Positions 32,501 through 41,992 of a DNA stretch of 64,000 nt are shown here, in pieces. This DNA is from Allopusillimonas sp048270225. GTDB taxonomy: Bacteria; Pseudomonadota; Gammaproteobacteria; Burkholderiales; Burkholderiaceae_B. Both the position numbers and the translations under genes were made by a program. Below the pieces are notes generated by a model that saw only the letters and a list, made by a program, of their open reading frames with translations, was not told where the DNA came from and did not search any database. Every line of letters begins with the position of its first letter. Position 1 is the first letter of the stretch. The stretch is taken from NCBI GenBank assembly GCA_048270225.1, contig JBLWTG010000002.1, forward strand, positions 62,001 to 126,000. Direction: 5' to 3'.

Positions 32501-34360
32501 TTATCTCAGTTGCGTAACGTCCCGGACAGCGCCCCGGTCCGCCGATGTCGCCAGCGCCGCATAGGCCTGCAAGGCTTGCGACACGTAGCGCTCCCGGGAG
32601 ACAGGCTTCCACGCCTGCGCGCCGCGCGCCTGCATCTCGGCCCGCCGACGGGCAAGCTCTTCGTCGCTCACCACCAGGTGGATCCTGCGTCCCGGGATAT
32701 CAATTTCTATGGTATCGCCCGCTTCCACCAGGCCGATATTGCCGCCCTCTGCCGCTTCCGGCGACGCGTGGCCGATCACCAGCCCCGAAGACCCGCCGGA
32801 AAAGCGGCCGTCGGTCAGCAGCGCGGCGCATTTGCCCAAGCCCTTGGATTTGAGATAAGACGTCGGATACAGCATTTCCTGCATTCCCGGGCCGCCCTTG
32901 GGGCCTTCGTAGCGAATGATCACCACGTCGCCTGCCTTGACCTGATCGCCCAGAATGCCTTCGACCGCTTCTTCCTGGCTTTCATATACGCGCGCAATGC
33001 CGGTGTAGGTCAGAATGCTCTCGTCCACGCCCGCCGTCTTGACGATGCAGCCCTTGGGCGCGAGGTTGCCGTACAGTACCGCCAGGCCGCCATCCTGAGA
33101 ATACGCATGTTCGCGATCACGGATACACCCCTGTTCGCGATCCAGATCCAGCTGGTGATATTGCCTGTCCTGGCTGAATGCAATCTGTGTGCGCACACCG
33201 CCTGGCGCAGCCTTGTACATGGCCTGAGCCGCTTCGGTCGCCCGGCCGCCCTTTACATCCCATTTTTCAATGGCCTGGCCCAGCGTGCCGCTGTGGATAT
33301 TGCCCACGTCCAGATTAAGCAACCCGGCGCGCGCCAGCTCGCCCAGAATGCCGAAGATACCGCCAGCGCGGTGCACATCTTCGATATGGTACTTATTGGT
33401 GGCCGGCGCCACCTTGCACAGGCAGGGTACGCGGCGCGACACGCGGTCGATGTCCGACATGGTGAAGGCAACCCCTGCCTCCTGCGCGGCCGCCAGCAGA
33501 TGCAGCACCGTGTTGGTCGACCCTCCCATTGCCACGTCCAGCGTCATGGCGTTCTCGAAGGCAGCAAACGAAGCAATACTGCGCGGCAGCACCGAGGCAT
33601 CGTCCTGCTCGTAATATCGCTTGCACAGATCCACGACGAGATGGCCTGCGTCCTCGAACAGGGCCTGACGGCGTGCATGCGTTGCCACGATCGTGCCATT
33701 GCCCGGCAGGGCCAGGCCCAGCGCTTCGGTCAGGCAGTTCATGGAATTGGCGGTAAACATCCCTGAACATGATCCGCAGGTGGGACAGGCGTTGCGCTCG
33801 ACTTCGGCGGCCTCGGCGTCGGTGACATTGGGGTCGGCCGCCTTGATCATGGCATCGATGAGGTCGAGCTTTTCCAGCACATTGGTCGTGCCCGGCTCAT
33901 AGACCTTGCCGGCCTCCATCGGGCCGCCCGACACGAATACCACGGGAATATTGAGCCGCATGGCAGCCATCAGCATGCCCGGCGTGATCTTGTCGCAGTT
34001 GGAGATGCACACCATGGCATCGGCGCAATGCGCGTTGACCATGTACTCGACTGAATCCGCAATCAGCTCGCGCGAGGGCAGCGAATACAGCATGCCGCCG
34101 TGCCCCATGGCGATGCCGTCGTCCACGGCAATGGTGTTGAACTCCTTGGCAACACCGCCCGCCGCCTCGATCTGGCGGGCAACCAACTGCCCGAGGTCCT
34201 TCAGATGGACGTGTCCCGGCACAAACTGGGTGAAGGAATTGACGACAGCGACGATGGGCTTGTTGAAATCACCATCCTGCATACCGGTGGCGCGCCAGAG
34301 GGCGCGCGCGCCGGCCATGTTGCGACCGTGGGTAGACGTACGTGAGCGATATTGCGGCAT
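32501..34360 (-). CDS. ilvD: dihydroxyacid dehydratase (619-residue, E. coli IlvD type)
   Basis: Fe-S dehydratase of the IlvD/Edd family, 619 residues from MPQYRSRTSTHGRNMAGARA, almost the same length and start as E. coli IlvD (616). Cysteine motifs are SNCDKITPGMLMAAMRLNIP and CPTCGSCSGMFTANSMNCL; LTDGRFSGGSSGLVIGHASPEA is near the C-terminus. It is divergent from ppc with 108 bp between the starts; that gap is AT-rich and probably holds both promoters. A longer in-frame reading to 34477 overlaps ppc and is rejected. With the shorter dehydratase nearby, the cell has two non-identical versions within 6 kb. Confidence 0.92.
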   Translation of the reverse strand: MPQYRSRTSTHGRNMAGARALWRATGMQDGDFNKPIVAVVNSFTQFVPGHVHLKDLGQLVARQIEAAGGVAKEFNTIAVDDGIAMGHGGMLYSLPSRELIADSVEYMVNAHCADAMVCISNCDKITPGMLMAAMRLNIPVVFVSGGPMEAGKVYEPGTTNVLEKLDLIDAMIKAADPNVTDAEAAEVERNACPTCGSCSGMFTANSMNCLTEALGLALPGNGTIVATHARRQALFEDAGHLVVDLCKRYYEQDDASVLPRSIASFAAFENAMTLDVAMGGSTNTVLHLLAAAQEAGVAFTMSDIDRVSRRVPCLCKVAPATNKYHIEDVHRAGGIFGILGELARAGLLNLDVGNIHSGTLGQAIEKWDVKGGRATEAAQAMYKAAPGGVRTQIAFSQDRQYHQLDLDREQGCIRDREHAYSQDGGLAVLYGNLAPKGCIVKTAGVDESILTYTGIARVYESQEEAVEGILGDQVKAGDVVIIRYEGPKGGPGMQEMLYPTSYLKSKGLGKCAALLTDGRFSGGSSGLVIGHASPEAAEGGNIGLVEAGDTIEIDIPGRRIHLVVSDEELARRRAEMQARGAQAWKPVSRERYVSQALQAYAALATSADRGAVRDVTQLR

Positions 34361-34468
34361 GTGGAACTCGAAGAAAAAGCAGCAGCGCGAACTGCAGGCG
34401 AAAGAACACAATGATAATCCATCGTATAGTGAGATTTTTCCGATAATCTGAAAAATGCAGGAGACCAC

Positions 34469-37327
34469 GTGAACCAAGCCGCCTCACCCCCCAGGGAATC
34501 ATCCGCCTTGCGCACAGACATACGCCAGCTCGGCAAGACGCTGGGAGAAGTCATTCGCGAGTGCGAAGGCCGCACAGTTTACGAGGTGATCGAGAAAATG
34601 CGCCGCGCCGCGGTCAAGTTCCGGCGGGAAGGCAACCCCCAGGACGGCCGCATCCTCCAGCGGCAGATCCAGCGCCTGGAAGATGAAGGCGTCAACTCCG
34701 TCGCGCGCGCCTTCAGCTATTTTCTGCATCTGTCCAATATCGCCGAGGATCGCGACCAGAACCGCCGCCAGCGCCAGCATGAACTGACGCAAACCACGCC
34801 CATGCCCAGCAGCCTGCAGCACGCGCTGGACCTGCTGCACGAGCAGGGCGTCAGCCGGCGCAAGGTTCTGCGCTATCTTGAACAGGCGTGCATTGTGCCG
34901 GTCCTGACCGCCCACCCCACCGAAGTACAGCGCAAGAGCACGCTGGACCTGCATCGGGAAATCGCCCGCCAGCTTGCCCGCAACGACGATACCCTGACGC
35001 CATCGGAGCAGCAGCAGATCAGGCTGCGCCTGGCCGGCCTGGTCTCCACGCTGTGGCAGACCCGCATGCTGCGCCGGCAGAAACTGACCGTGGTCGATGA
35101 AATCGACAATGCGCTCAGCTACTACACCAGTTCATTCCTGAGCGCCTTGCCGCGCCTGTATCAGGACCTGTCCACACGCCTGAATCCACCCGGCAAATCC
35201 GTGTTTGCCGCCAACACCAAACCCCTGCCGCCTTTTCTGCGCATGGGCAGTTGGATAGGCGGCGACCGCGACGGCAACCCCAACGTCGACGCGGCCACGC
35301 TGGAGCAGGCCTTGCTGCGACAGTCCACCCTGGCCATCCGACACTACCTGGAAGAAATCAAGACGCTGGGCACCGAGCTCTCGCTGTCCCGTACGCTGGA
35401 GAACGTCAGCCCGGACCTGCTGGCGCTCTCGCTGGCCAGTCAGGACGCATCGGCCCACAGGCTGGATGAGCCCTACCGGCGCGCCTTCATCCATGTCTAT
35501 GCACGCATGGCGGCCACCGCCGTGGCGCTTACCGGACGCACGCTGGCGCGGCGCCCCACTTATGAGGCCCCGCCCTATCCCACGCCGGAGGCCTTTCTGC
35601 GCGACCTGCAGGTGATTGCAGACTCACTGGACCAGCATCATGGCAAAGTCATCGCGCAACTGCGCCTGTCCGGCCTGATCCAGGCGGTTAGCATTTTCGG
35701 CTTTCACCTGGCGTCGGTCGATCTGCGCCAGAGCTCGGACGTGCATGAACGGGTGCTCACCGAATTGTTCCAGGCAGCTGGCGTGCAGATGGACGGCAAG
35801 CCGGTCGCCTACGACAAACTGGACGAAATGCAGCGTATTGCGCTGCTGCGCCGCGAAATCCGCGAAGCGCGTCCACTGGTGTCGCCATGGGTCAGCTACT
35901 CCGCCGAAACCGAGAAAGAGCTGGCCATTCTGCGCATGGCCGCCACCTGCCGTCGCAAGTATGGCGAGGCAGCCATATGCCAGACCATCGTGTCCCATAC
36001 CGAGACCCTCAGCGATCTGCTGGAGGTTCTGGTGCTGCAGCAGGAAGCCGGCCTGATCGCGCCTACGCTGCCCGGCACTGAAAAGCTGCAGGCCGGACTG
36101 ATGGTCGTGCCGCTGTTCGAAACCATTCCCGATCTCGTGCGCGGCCCGGAAATCATGGCCCAATGGCTGGATCTGCCCGAAGTGTCTGCGCGCGTGCGCG
36201 ACACGCAGGACGGCATACAGGAAGTGATGCTGGGCTACTCTGACAGCAACAAAGACGGCGGCTATCTCACCTCCAACTGGGCGCTGTACTGCGCAGAGCG
36301 GGAAATGGTGCAGGTGTTCAAACAGCGCAAAGTGCGCCTGCGCCTGTTTCACGGGCGCGGCGGCTCCGTGGCCCGCGGCGGCGGTTCAAGTTTCGACGCC
36401 ATCCTGGCCCAGCCCCCCGGCACCGTCAACGGCCAGATACGCCTGACGGAGCAGGGCGAAGTCATACAGGGCAAATACAAGAACGCCGAAGTGGGCCGCT
36501 GGCATCTGGAAAACATTGTCGCCGCCACGCTGGAAGCCAGTCTGGCGCCTGCCTCCTCGACATCGCAGACAGAAGACCAGAACATGGCCCGCTTTGGTGC
36601 GGCGCTGAACTTCATGTCCGACGTGGCCGAACGCAGCTACCGCGAACTGGTCTACGGAACAGAAGGCTTTAACGATTATTTCTTTGCCTCCACGCCCATT
36701 CTTGAAATCGCGGGCCTGAATATCGGATCGCGCCCTGCATCGCGCAAGTCCAGCCAGAAAATCGAAGACCTGCGCGCCATCCCCTGGGGCTTTTCCTGGG
36801 CGCAGTGCCGCATCATGCTGACCGGCTGGTACGGCGTGGGATCGGCGCTGCACGCCTATGTCGAGCAAGGCTGCGAAGGCGCGCCGGCGACGCCTTCGCA
36901 GCGCCTGGCGCAATTGCACGACATGGCCAAGGTCTGGCCTTTCTTTCGCACGTTCCTGTCCAATATGGAACAGGTGCTGGCCAAGACAGACCTGAACATC
37001 GGCAGGCATTACGCCGCGCTGGTGCCCGACGCGGCCTTGCGCAAGCGTGTCTTCTCGCGCATCGAAGCCGAGTTCGCCCTGACGCTGGAGATGTTCCGGC
37101 GCGTCAACCGGCACGACCTGCTTGCCAACGATACCCAACTGGGCGCTGCCCTGAGCGAGCGTTTCGCCTATATCGATCCGCTCAACTACCTGCAGGTCGA
37201 GCTGCTTCGCCGCCATCGCCAGGAACGCAAGAAGCGCGGACAAGACAGCGAGGAAGAAAGCCGCAGTCAGCGCGCGATACACATGACCATCAACGGCATC
37301 GCCGCGGGACTGCGCAATTCCGGCTAA
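34469..37327 (+). CDS. ppc: phosphoenolpyruvate carboxylase
   Basis: Anaplerotic carboxylation of PEP to oxaloacetate. The 952-residue protein has all signature blocks: LTAHPTEVQRKS near residue 150 (catalytic histidine), GGDRDGNPNV near 266, LGYSDSNKDGGYLTSNW near 587, FHGRGGSVARGGG near 625 and QGEVIQGKY near 662; the C-terminus MTINGIAAGLRNSG gives the conserved -NTG-like end as -NSG. A GGAG site precedes the ATG. It is divergent from the long ilvD. Confidence 0.96.
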   Translation: MNQAASPPRESSALRTDIRQLGKTLGEVIRECEGRTVYEVIEKMRRAAVKFRREGNPQDGRILQRQIQRLEDEGVNSVARAFSYFLHLSNIAEDRDQNRRQRQHELTQTTPMPSSLQHALDLLHEQGVSRRKVLRYLEQACIVPVLTAHPTEVQRKSTLDLHREIARQLARNDDTLTPSEQQQIRLRLAGLVSTLWQTRMLRRQKLTVVDEIDNALSYYTSSFLSALPRLYQDLSTRLNPPGKSVFAANTKPLPPFLRMGSWIGGDRDGNPNVDAATLEQALLRQSTLAIRHYLEEIKTLGTELSLSRTLENVSPDLLALSLASQDASAHRLDEPYRRAFIHVYARMAATAVALTGRTLARRPTYEAPPYPTPEAFLRDLQVIADSLDQHHGKVIAQLRLSGLIQAVSIFGFHLASVDLRQSSDVHERVLTELFQAAGVQMDGKPVAYDKLDEMQRIALLRREIREARPLVSPWVSYSAETEKELAILRMAATCRRKYGEAAICQTIVSHTETLSDLLEVLVLQQEAGLIAPTLPGTEKLQAGLMVVPLFETIPDLVRGPEIMAQWLDLPEVSARVRDTQDGIQEVMLGYSDSNKDGGYLTSNWALYCAEREMVQVFKQRKVRLRLFHGRGGSVARGGGSSFDAILAQPPGTVNGQIRLTEQGEVIQGKYKNAEVGRWHLENIVAATLEASLAPASSTSQTEDQNMARFGAALNFMSDVAERSYRELVYGTEGFNDYFFASTPILEIAGLNIGSRPASRKSSQKIEDLRAIPWGFSWAQCRIMLTGWYGVGSALHAYVEQGCEGAPATPSQRLAQLHDMAKVWPFFRTFLSNMEQVLAKTDLNIGRHYAALVPDAALRKRVFSRIEAEFALTLEMFRRVNRHDLLANDTQLGAALSERFAYIDPLNYLQVELLRRHRQERKKRGQDSEEESRSQRAIHMTINGIAAGLRNSG

Positions 37328-37477
37328 GCCGGCGGCGCGTATCGTTCCGGCCAGGCATACCGGCAGCACAATCTGAAGGACGGTCCCAAGGCCGGCTGTC
37401 CTCCAGATTGCCATCCTGCCGGCAGGCCCCATCAACATCATTACCCTCACGGGGCATGCTTGATGTACAGTGGAAAC

Positions 37478-38875
37478 ATGGATGATTCGGCAACCATCGC
37501 GGACCTCATGTACGCCATGCGCCCGGGCGCGAGCGCCGCGGCGCCGCGCACGCCTGCCTTGCTGGGACAGGGCAGCCTGCCCTCCGCGTTCGCCGTCACA
37601 CCACTGGCAACGGCAGCCATCGGTACTGCGGCCCAGGCGCTGGCCGATTACGTAGAGGCCAGCTTCGGCCAGCGTCCCGATGTCGCCGTCGACCGCCGCC
37701 TGGCGTCGCTTTGGTTCGGTAGCTCCCTCAGGCCGCAGGGCTGGGCGCCGCCCGATACGCGCGATCCCGTTACTGGCGACTACCGCACGCGCGATGGCTG
37801 GCTGCGCATACACGGCAATGCGCCGCATCACCGTGCCGCCGCAATATCGATACTGGGCTGTGCTCCCGACCGCCAGTCCGTGGCCAACGCGGTTGCGCAC
37901 TGGGATGCGCAGGCGCTGGAGGACGCGCTCATCGACGCGCACGCCTGCGCCGCAGCCATGCGCAGCCGCGATGCGTGGCTGCAGCACCCGCAGGGCAAGG
38001 CAGTCGGCGCGGAGCCTGTTTTTTTTACTACTCGCCACGATGTCGCCAATCGCCATCAAGGTAATGGCGCCGGCCTGGCCCGCCGCACCCTGGCCAGTCC
38101 AGGGCGTCCGCTGGCCGGACTGCGCGTGCTCGATCTGACCCGGGTGCTCGCAGGCCCGGTTTCCACCCGGTTTCTGGCGGGCTATGGCGCGACGGTGTTG
38201 CGTATCGATCCGCCGTGGTGGACAGAGCCAGGCATGGTGCCCGAAGTCACGCTGGGCAAGCAATGCGCCGAGCTGGATATCCGTGATGCGCAGCAGCGCG
38301 AGCTGCTGCGCACACTGCTGGCCGAGGCCGATGTGCTGATCCATGGCTACCGTGCAGATGCCCTGGCCCGCCTGGGCCTGGGCGAACATGAACGCCAGGC
38401 CATACGCCCCGGGCTGGTCGATATATGTCTGGATGCCTACGGCTGGACCGGCCCCTGGCGCTTGCGGCGCGGTTTCGACAGCCTGGTGCAGATGAGCAAT
38501 GGCATTGCCCACATGGGCATGATGCATTTCGGCAAAGACCGGCCCACTCCCCTGCCTGTACAGGCACTGGACCAGGCCACAGGCTATCTGATGGCAGCGG
38601 CAGCGCTGAACGGACTGGCCGACAGGCTGCGCGACGGCCAGGGCACTGCTACTCGCCTGTCGCTGGCCCGCAGCGGCGAGTTGCTCGCCGGGCAACAAGC
38701 CGAAGAAAACGGCCCGCTGGCCCCTGAAACCGATGCAGATGTGGATCCTGCCATAGAACTCACAGGCTGGGGGCCTGCGCGGCGGCTGCTGCCGCCATGC
38801 TGGATCGAGGGCATTCCCATGCATTGGGATTTGCCGGCCACCGCGTTGCGCAGCAGCGCGCCACGCTGGCCATAA
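37478..38875 (+). CDS. family III CoA-transferase (CaiB/BaiF)
   Basis: Predicted CoA transfer between organic acids. The 465-residue protein has a CaiB-like core from about residue 205 (LAGLRVLDLTRVLAGPVSTRFLAGYGATVLRID) through ADVLIHGYRADALARLGLG to RRGFDSLVQMSNGIA, where the aspartate of GFD aligns with the catalytic Asp of the family. The first 200 residues form an unusual extension that resembles a degenerate second half-domain (TRDGWLRIHGNAPHHRAAA). The start is the ATG at 37478; TTG at 37460 is possible. The minus-strand terminator overlaps its stop codon. Substrate not predictable. Confidence 0.78.
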   Translation: MDDSATIADLMYAMRPGASAAAPRTPALLGQGSLPSAFAVTPLATAAIGTAAQALADYVEASFGQRPDVAVDRRLASLWFGSSLRPQGWAPPDTRDPVTGDYRTRDGWLRIHGNAPHHRAAAISILGCAPDRQSVANAVAHWDAQALEDALIDAHACAAAMRSRDAWLQHPQGKAVGAEPVFFTTRHDVANRHQGNGAGLARRTLASPGRPLAGLRVLDLTRVLAGPVSTRFLAGYGATVLRIDPPWWTEPGMVPEVTLGKQCAELDIRDAQQRELLRTLLAEADVLIHGYRADALARLGLGEHERQAIRPGLVDICLDAYGWTGPWRLRRGFDSLVQMSNGIAHMGMMHFGKDRPTPLPVQALDQATGYLMAAAALNGLADRLRDGQGTATRLSLARSGELLAGQQAEENGPLAPETDADVDPAIELTGWGPARRLLPPCWIEGIPMHWDLPATALRSSAPRWP

Positions 38876-38910
38876 AAAAGCCTGCCTGCGAGGCAGTCGC
38901 AGGCAGGCTT
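38874..38910 (-). terminator. intrinsic terminator of the tct operon (minus strand)
   Basis: Read on the minus strand: AAGCCTGCCTGCGA, 5-nt loop, TCGCAGGCAGGCTT, then further U residues. A perfect 14-bp stem just after the tctA stop, overlapping the convergent CoA-transferase stop codon. Confidence 0.88.
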
Positions 38911-38915
38911 GCGGA

Positions 38916-40442
38916 TCAGGCAGCCGTTGCGGCGCCCTTGCGCTTGCGCAGATAACGCAGCAGCGGTGGAACCACAACAATCACCAGGGAAACCAGCCAC
39001 AGCCCCTTGGATATCCCGCTGTCGAACAGGATATGCACGTTGCCGTCCGTAATCGACAGCGCGCGCCGCAGGTTCTGCTCCATCATGTCTCCCAGCACAA
39101 CCCCCAGCACCAGCGGCGCCATGGGCAGGTCCGCCTTGCGCAGCAGATAGCCTATGCCCCCGATAATGGCGGCCATCATCAGGTCGAAGGTACCCGCGTT
39201 GATCGCATAGACGCCGATATAGCTGACCGACAGAATGCCCGGCACCATCAGCCAGCCCGGCACCGACAGCACCTTGGAAAACAGGCGCACCATGGGCACG
39301 TTCATCAGGAACAGAATCACGTTGGCGATAAAGAGCGAAGCGATCAGGCCCCACACCAGCTCAGGCTTGGTATCGAACAGCACCGGTCCCGGCGTGATGT
39401 TGTAGAGCGTCAGCGCCCCCATCATGACCGCCGTGGTGCCCGACCCAGGTACGCCCAGCGTCAGCATGGGAACGAAGGAGCCGACGGCAGACGCCGTGGC
39501 GGCGGCTTCCGGCGCGGACACCCCGCGCAGGTCGCCCTGCCCGAACTTGGAATTGACGGGATCCTTGTTCTCGCAGATCCGCTTCTCATTGGAATAGGCA
39601 ACGGCCGAGGCCACGCTTGCGCCCGCGCCCGGGAGCACGCCCACGACGAAGCCGAGCAGGGAGCTGCGCACCACAGTCCACCATGTATAGGCCAGCTCCT
39701 GAAGATTGAACAGCTTGCGTCCGCTGGACTGGACTTCGACGTGCTGGCCACCGATCAGCTTTTCCAGCATCTCCAGCAGTTCAGCCACCGCGAACAAGGC
39801 AATGACCACCACCACAAACTGAATCCCATCGAACAGATGAACGGAGTCAAAGGTATAGCGGTAAACGCCCGAATTCGAATCCACGCCAACAGTCGCAATG
39901 GCAAGGCCTATCAACGCGGACAGCGCGCCCTTGACCGGCTTGTCGCCAAGCAGGCTGGTCAGGCAGCAGAAGGCAAACACCATGAGCACGAAGTACTCGG
40001 CCGGGCCGAACGCCAGCGCCCATTTCGCCAGCAGCGGCGCCAGAATGATAATGCCGATGACCGACACCAGCGACCCGAAAAAGGCGGACCAGGCAGACAG
40101 GGACAAGGCCACATTCGCCAGACCCTGACGCGCCAGCGGGTAGCCGTCCAGCGTCGTCATGATGGCGCTGGCTTCGCCCGGCACGTTGATGAGAATGGCT
40201 GTGATACGGCCGCCATACTCCGCGCCCACATACACTGCGGCAAGCAGGATCAACGCCGTTTCCGGCGGCAGATTCATCGCGAACGCGATGGGGATGAGCA
40301 TGGCCACGCCATTGATGGGGCCCAGCCCCGGCAGCACGCCCACCATGGTGCCAAAGAACGCGCCGATCAGCGAAACCGCAAGATTGGTCCATGAAAAGGC
40401 GACGCCAAAGCCCATATGAAGATGGGAAAGTATTTCGCTCAC
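38916..40442 (-). CDS. tctA: tripartite tricarboxylate transporter, large membrane subunit TctA
   Basis: Twelve-helix permease of a binding-protein-dependent secondary importer for citrate-like carboxylates. The 508 residues carry the conserved N-terminal GTMVGVLPGLGPINGVAMLIP and a second repeat around VGVLPGAGASVASAVAYSNEKR, plus LPTLGVPGSGTTAVMMGAL-like TLGVPGSGTTAVMMGAL near residue 325. It overlaps tctB by 4 bp and is the last gene before the terminator. Confidence 0.93.
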   Translation of the reverse strand: MSEILSHLHMGFGVAFSWTNLAVSLIGAFFGTMVGVLPGLGPINGVAMLIPIAFAMNLPPETALILLAAVYVGAEYGGRITAILINVPGEASAIMTTLDGYPLARQGLANVALSLSAWSAFFGSLVSVIGIIILAPLLAKWALAFGPAEYFVLMVFAFCCLTSLLGDKPVKGALSALIGLAIATVGVDSNSGVYRYTFDSVHLFDGIQFVVVVIALFAVAELLEMLEKLIGGQHVEVQSSGRKLFNLQELAYTWWTVVRSSLLGFVVGVLPGAGASVASAVAYSNEKRICENKDPVNSKFGQGDLRGVSAPEAAATASAVGSFVPMLTLGVPGSGTTAVMMGALTLYNITPGPVLFDTKPELVWGLIASLFIANVILFLMNVPMVRLFSKVLSVPGWLMVPGILSVSYIGVYAINAGTFDLMMAAIIGGIGYLLRKADLPMAPLVLGVVLGDMMEQNLRRALSITDGNVHILFDSGISKGLWLVSLVIVVVPPLLRYLRKRKGAATAA

Positions 40443-40876
40443 AGGATAGCCTCCAGAAGGCCCAGTGGCAGAACCACGTCAAGCACCCGATCGAACAGGA
40501 AGAAGAAGAACACGCTCATGATGACGCCGCCCAGCACAACCTTGCCCCATGACCCGCCGAACAGGCGGCCAACGAGTATCGTGGCCGCCGCTGTGGCGAT
40601 GATAAAGCCCAGTATGTCGAACAGCAGCGCGTAGGCAATGCAGTAGACCACCATCAGCGCAATGCGTATGTTTGCGCCCGGCGGATTGGCCTCTGCCTGG
40701 AAACGGCCCTTGAACAGCAGCCAGAGCCCGCACAGGCCGATGCACAGCGCCAGCAGCATGGGAAAGGCCCGCGGGCCTACTGGCTCGTAGGAAAATGGGG
40801 CTTCGATGCCCCATCCGAACCAGACCATGAGTGCCGCGAAAACGATCGCGGCAAAACCAAGGTAGCGGTCCGTCAT
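40439..40876 (-). CDS. tctB: tripartite tricarboxylate transporter, small membrane subunit TctB
   Basis: Small four-helix partner of TctA, 145 residues with hydrophobic segments at about 5-25, 40-58, 76-98 and 114-134. The pattern YEPVGPRAFPMLLALCIGLCGLWLL in the first third is typical of TctB. Spaced 3 nt from tctC and overlapping tctA, which fits stoichiometric coupled translation. Confidence 0.88.
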   Translation of the reverse strand: MTDRYLGFAAIVFAALMVWFGWGIEAPFSYEPVGPRAFPMLLALCIGLCGLWLLFKGRFQAEANPPGANIRIALMVVYCIAYALLFDILGFIIATAAATILVGRLFGGSWGKVVLGGVIMSVFFFFLFDRVLDVVLPLGLLEAIL

Positions 40877-40879
40877 GAC

Positions 40880-41878
40880 TTACTTCTTGACCAGACCAAA
40901 CGTGCTTGCCTGTTCTGCATAGGCCTTGACCCGCTGCTTGACGAAGGTGTCGAGCTCAGGACCGGACATCTTGAATGGGAACAGACCCAGCTTTTTCTGC
41001 AGCTCAGCGAACTTGGGATCGTTCTCCATGTTCCTGAATGCCTGCAGCCACCAGTTGTAGTCCTCGTCGGAAACCTTGGGGCCGACATAAAAGCCGCGGA
41101 TAATCGGCCAGTCGATGTCAAAACCCTGCTCTTTGGCCGTCGGAATGTTGGACATATCGCCAGGCAGACGCTTGTCGGCGAATACCGCCAGTACGCGGAT
41201 GGGCGAGCCGCCCTGCAGCATCGTGTAGGCCTCGGCCGCATCACCCATGTAAGCCTGGATATGACCGCCGCGCAGCGCCGTGTTGGCTTCGCCGCCGCCC
41301 TCAAAGGCGACAAACCGCATCTTGCGGAAATCTACGCCTGCCGCGCGTGCCGTCAGGGCCGCTTTCATCCAGTCCTGACTGCCCACGGTGCCCCCGGCGC
41401 CCAGCACAATCTTGCTGGGATCCTGCTTGAGCGCACCCATGAGATCTCCCAGCGTTTTGTACGGGGAATCGTCACGCACAATGGCAACGCCATAATCCGA
41501 ACCCACGGCCGCCAGCCAGCGCACATCGTTGACGTTGTACTTGCCGAACTTGCCCTGCGCCAGGTTGAGCAGCGAGCCGCCGGAGAACGCAACAATGCTG
41601 TTGCCCGCGTCAGGCTTCTGGCCGACCACGTGGTTATAGGCGACCGCACCAATGCCGCCCGGCATGTAAATAATGCGCATCGGCTCCTTGAGCTGACCTG
41701 CCGCCTCCAAACCTTCCTGCGCCAGCCGGCAGGTCAGGTCAAAGCCGCCGCCAGGCTGGGCCGGCGCAATACACTCAGGCCGGCGCGGCGCATCCGCCGC
41801 CGCCGCAGAACCCGCCACCAGGGCGCCGCTGGCCAATAACAGGCCAGACAAAAGCTTGCACAAAAATGTTGTTTTCAT
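40880..41878 (-). CDS. tctC: tripartite tricarboxylate transporter substrate-binding protein (Bug/TctC)
   Basis: Periplasmic solute receptor of 332 residues. Signal peptide: MKTTFLCKLLSGLLLASGALVAGSAAAAD with cleavage near residue 28 (seen in parts LLSGLLLASGALVAGSAAAA). The Bug/TctC fold shows CIAPAQPGGGFDLTCRLAQEGLE, the ligand loop PGGIGAVAYNHVVGQ near residue 70, and an aspartate-containing second pocket. This receptor type is hugely expanded in Alcaligenaceae. It directly precedes tctBA and follows the sensor kinase, so the kinase and regulator upstream probably control it in response to the same carboxylate. Confidence 0.92.
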   Translation of the reverse strand: MKTTFLCKLLSGLLLASGALVAGSAAAADAPRRPECIAPAQPGGGFDLTCRLAQEGLEAAGQLKEPMRIIYMPGGIGAVAYNHVVGQKPDAGNSIVAFSGGSLLNLAQGKFGKYNVNDVRWLAAVGSDYGVAIVRDDSPYKTLGDLMGALKQDPSKIVLGAGGTVGSQDWMKAALTARAAGVDFRKMRFVAFEGGGEANTALRGGHIQAYMGDAAEAYTMLQGGSPIRVLAVFADKRLPGDMSNIPTAKEQGFDIDWPIIRGFYVGPKVSDEDYNWWLQAFRNMENDPKFAELQKKLGLFPFKMSGPELDTFVKQRVKAYAEQASTFGLVKK

Positions 41879-41992
41879 ATGCCGTCTCCGGATCTAGTCA
41901 TTGCACGCGCCAATCGCATGCACGAATGTGCCGGCAAGTATCACCGGCTTACTGATCGGCAAGCGTACGTAAACCTGGCTTTCGGAATGCTT

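Noticed and set aside
39033..40394. 453-residue open frame antisense to tctA
   Set aside because: Shadow frame with extreme His/Gln/Arg content over a clear TctA gene.
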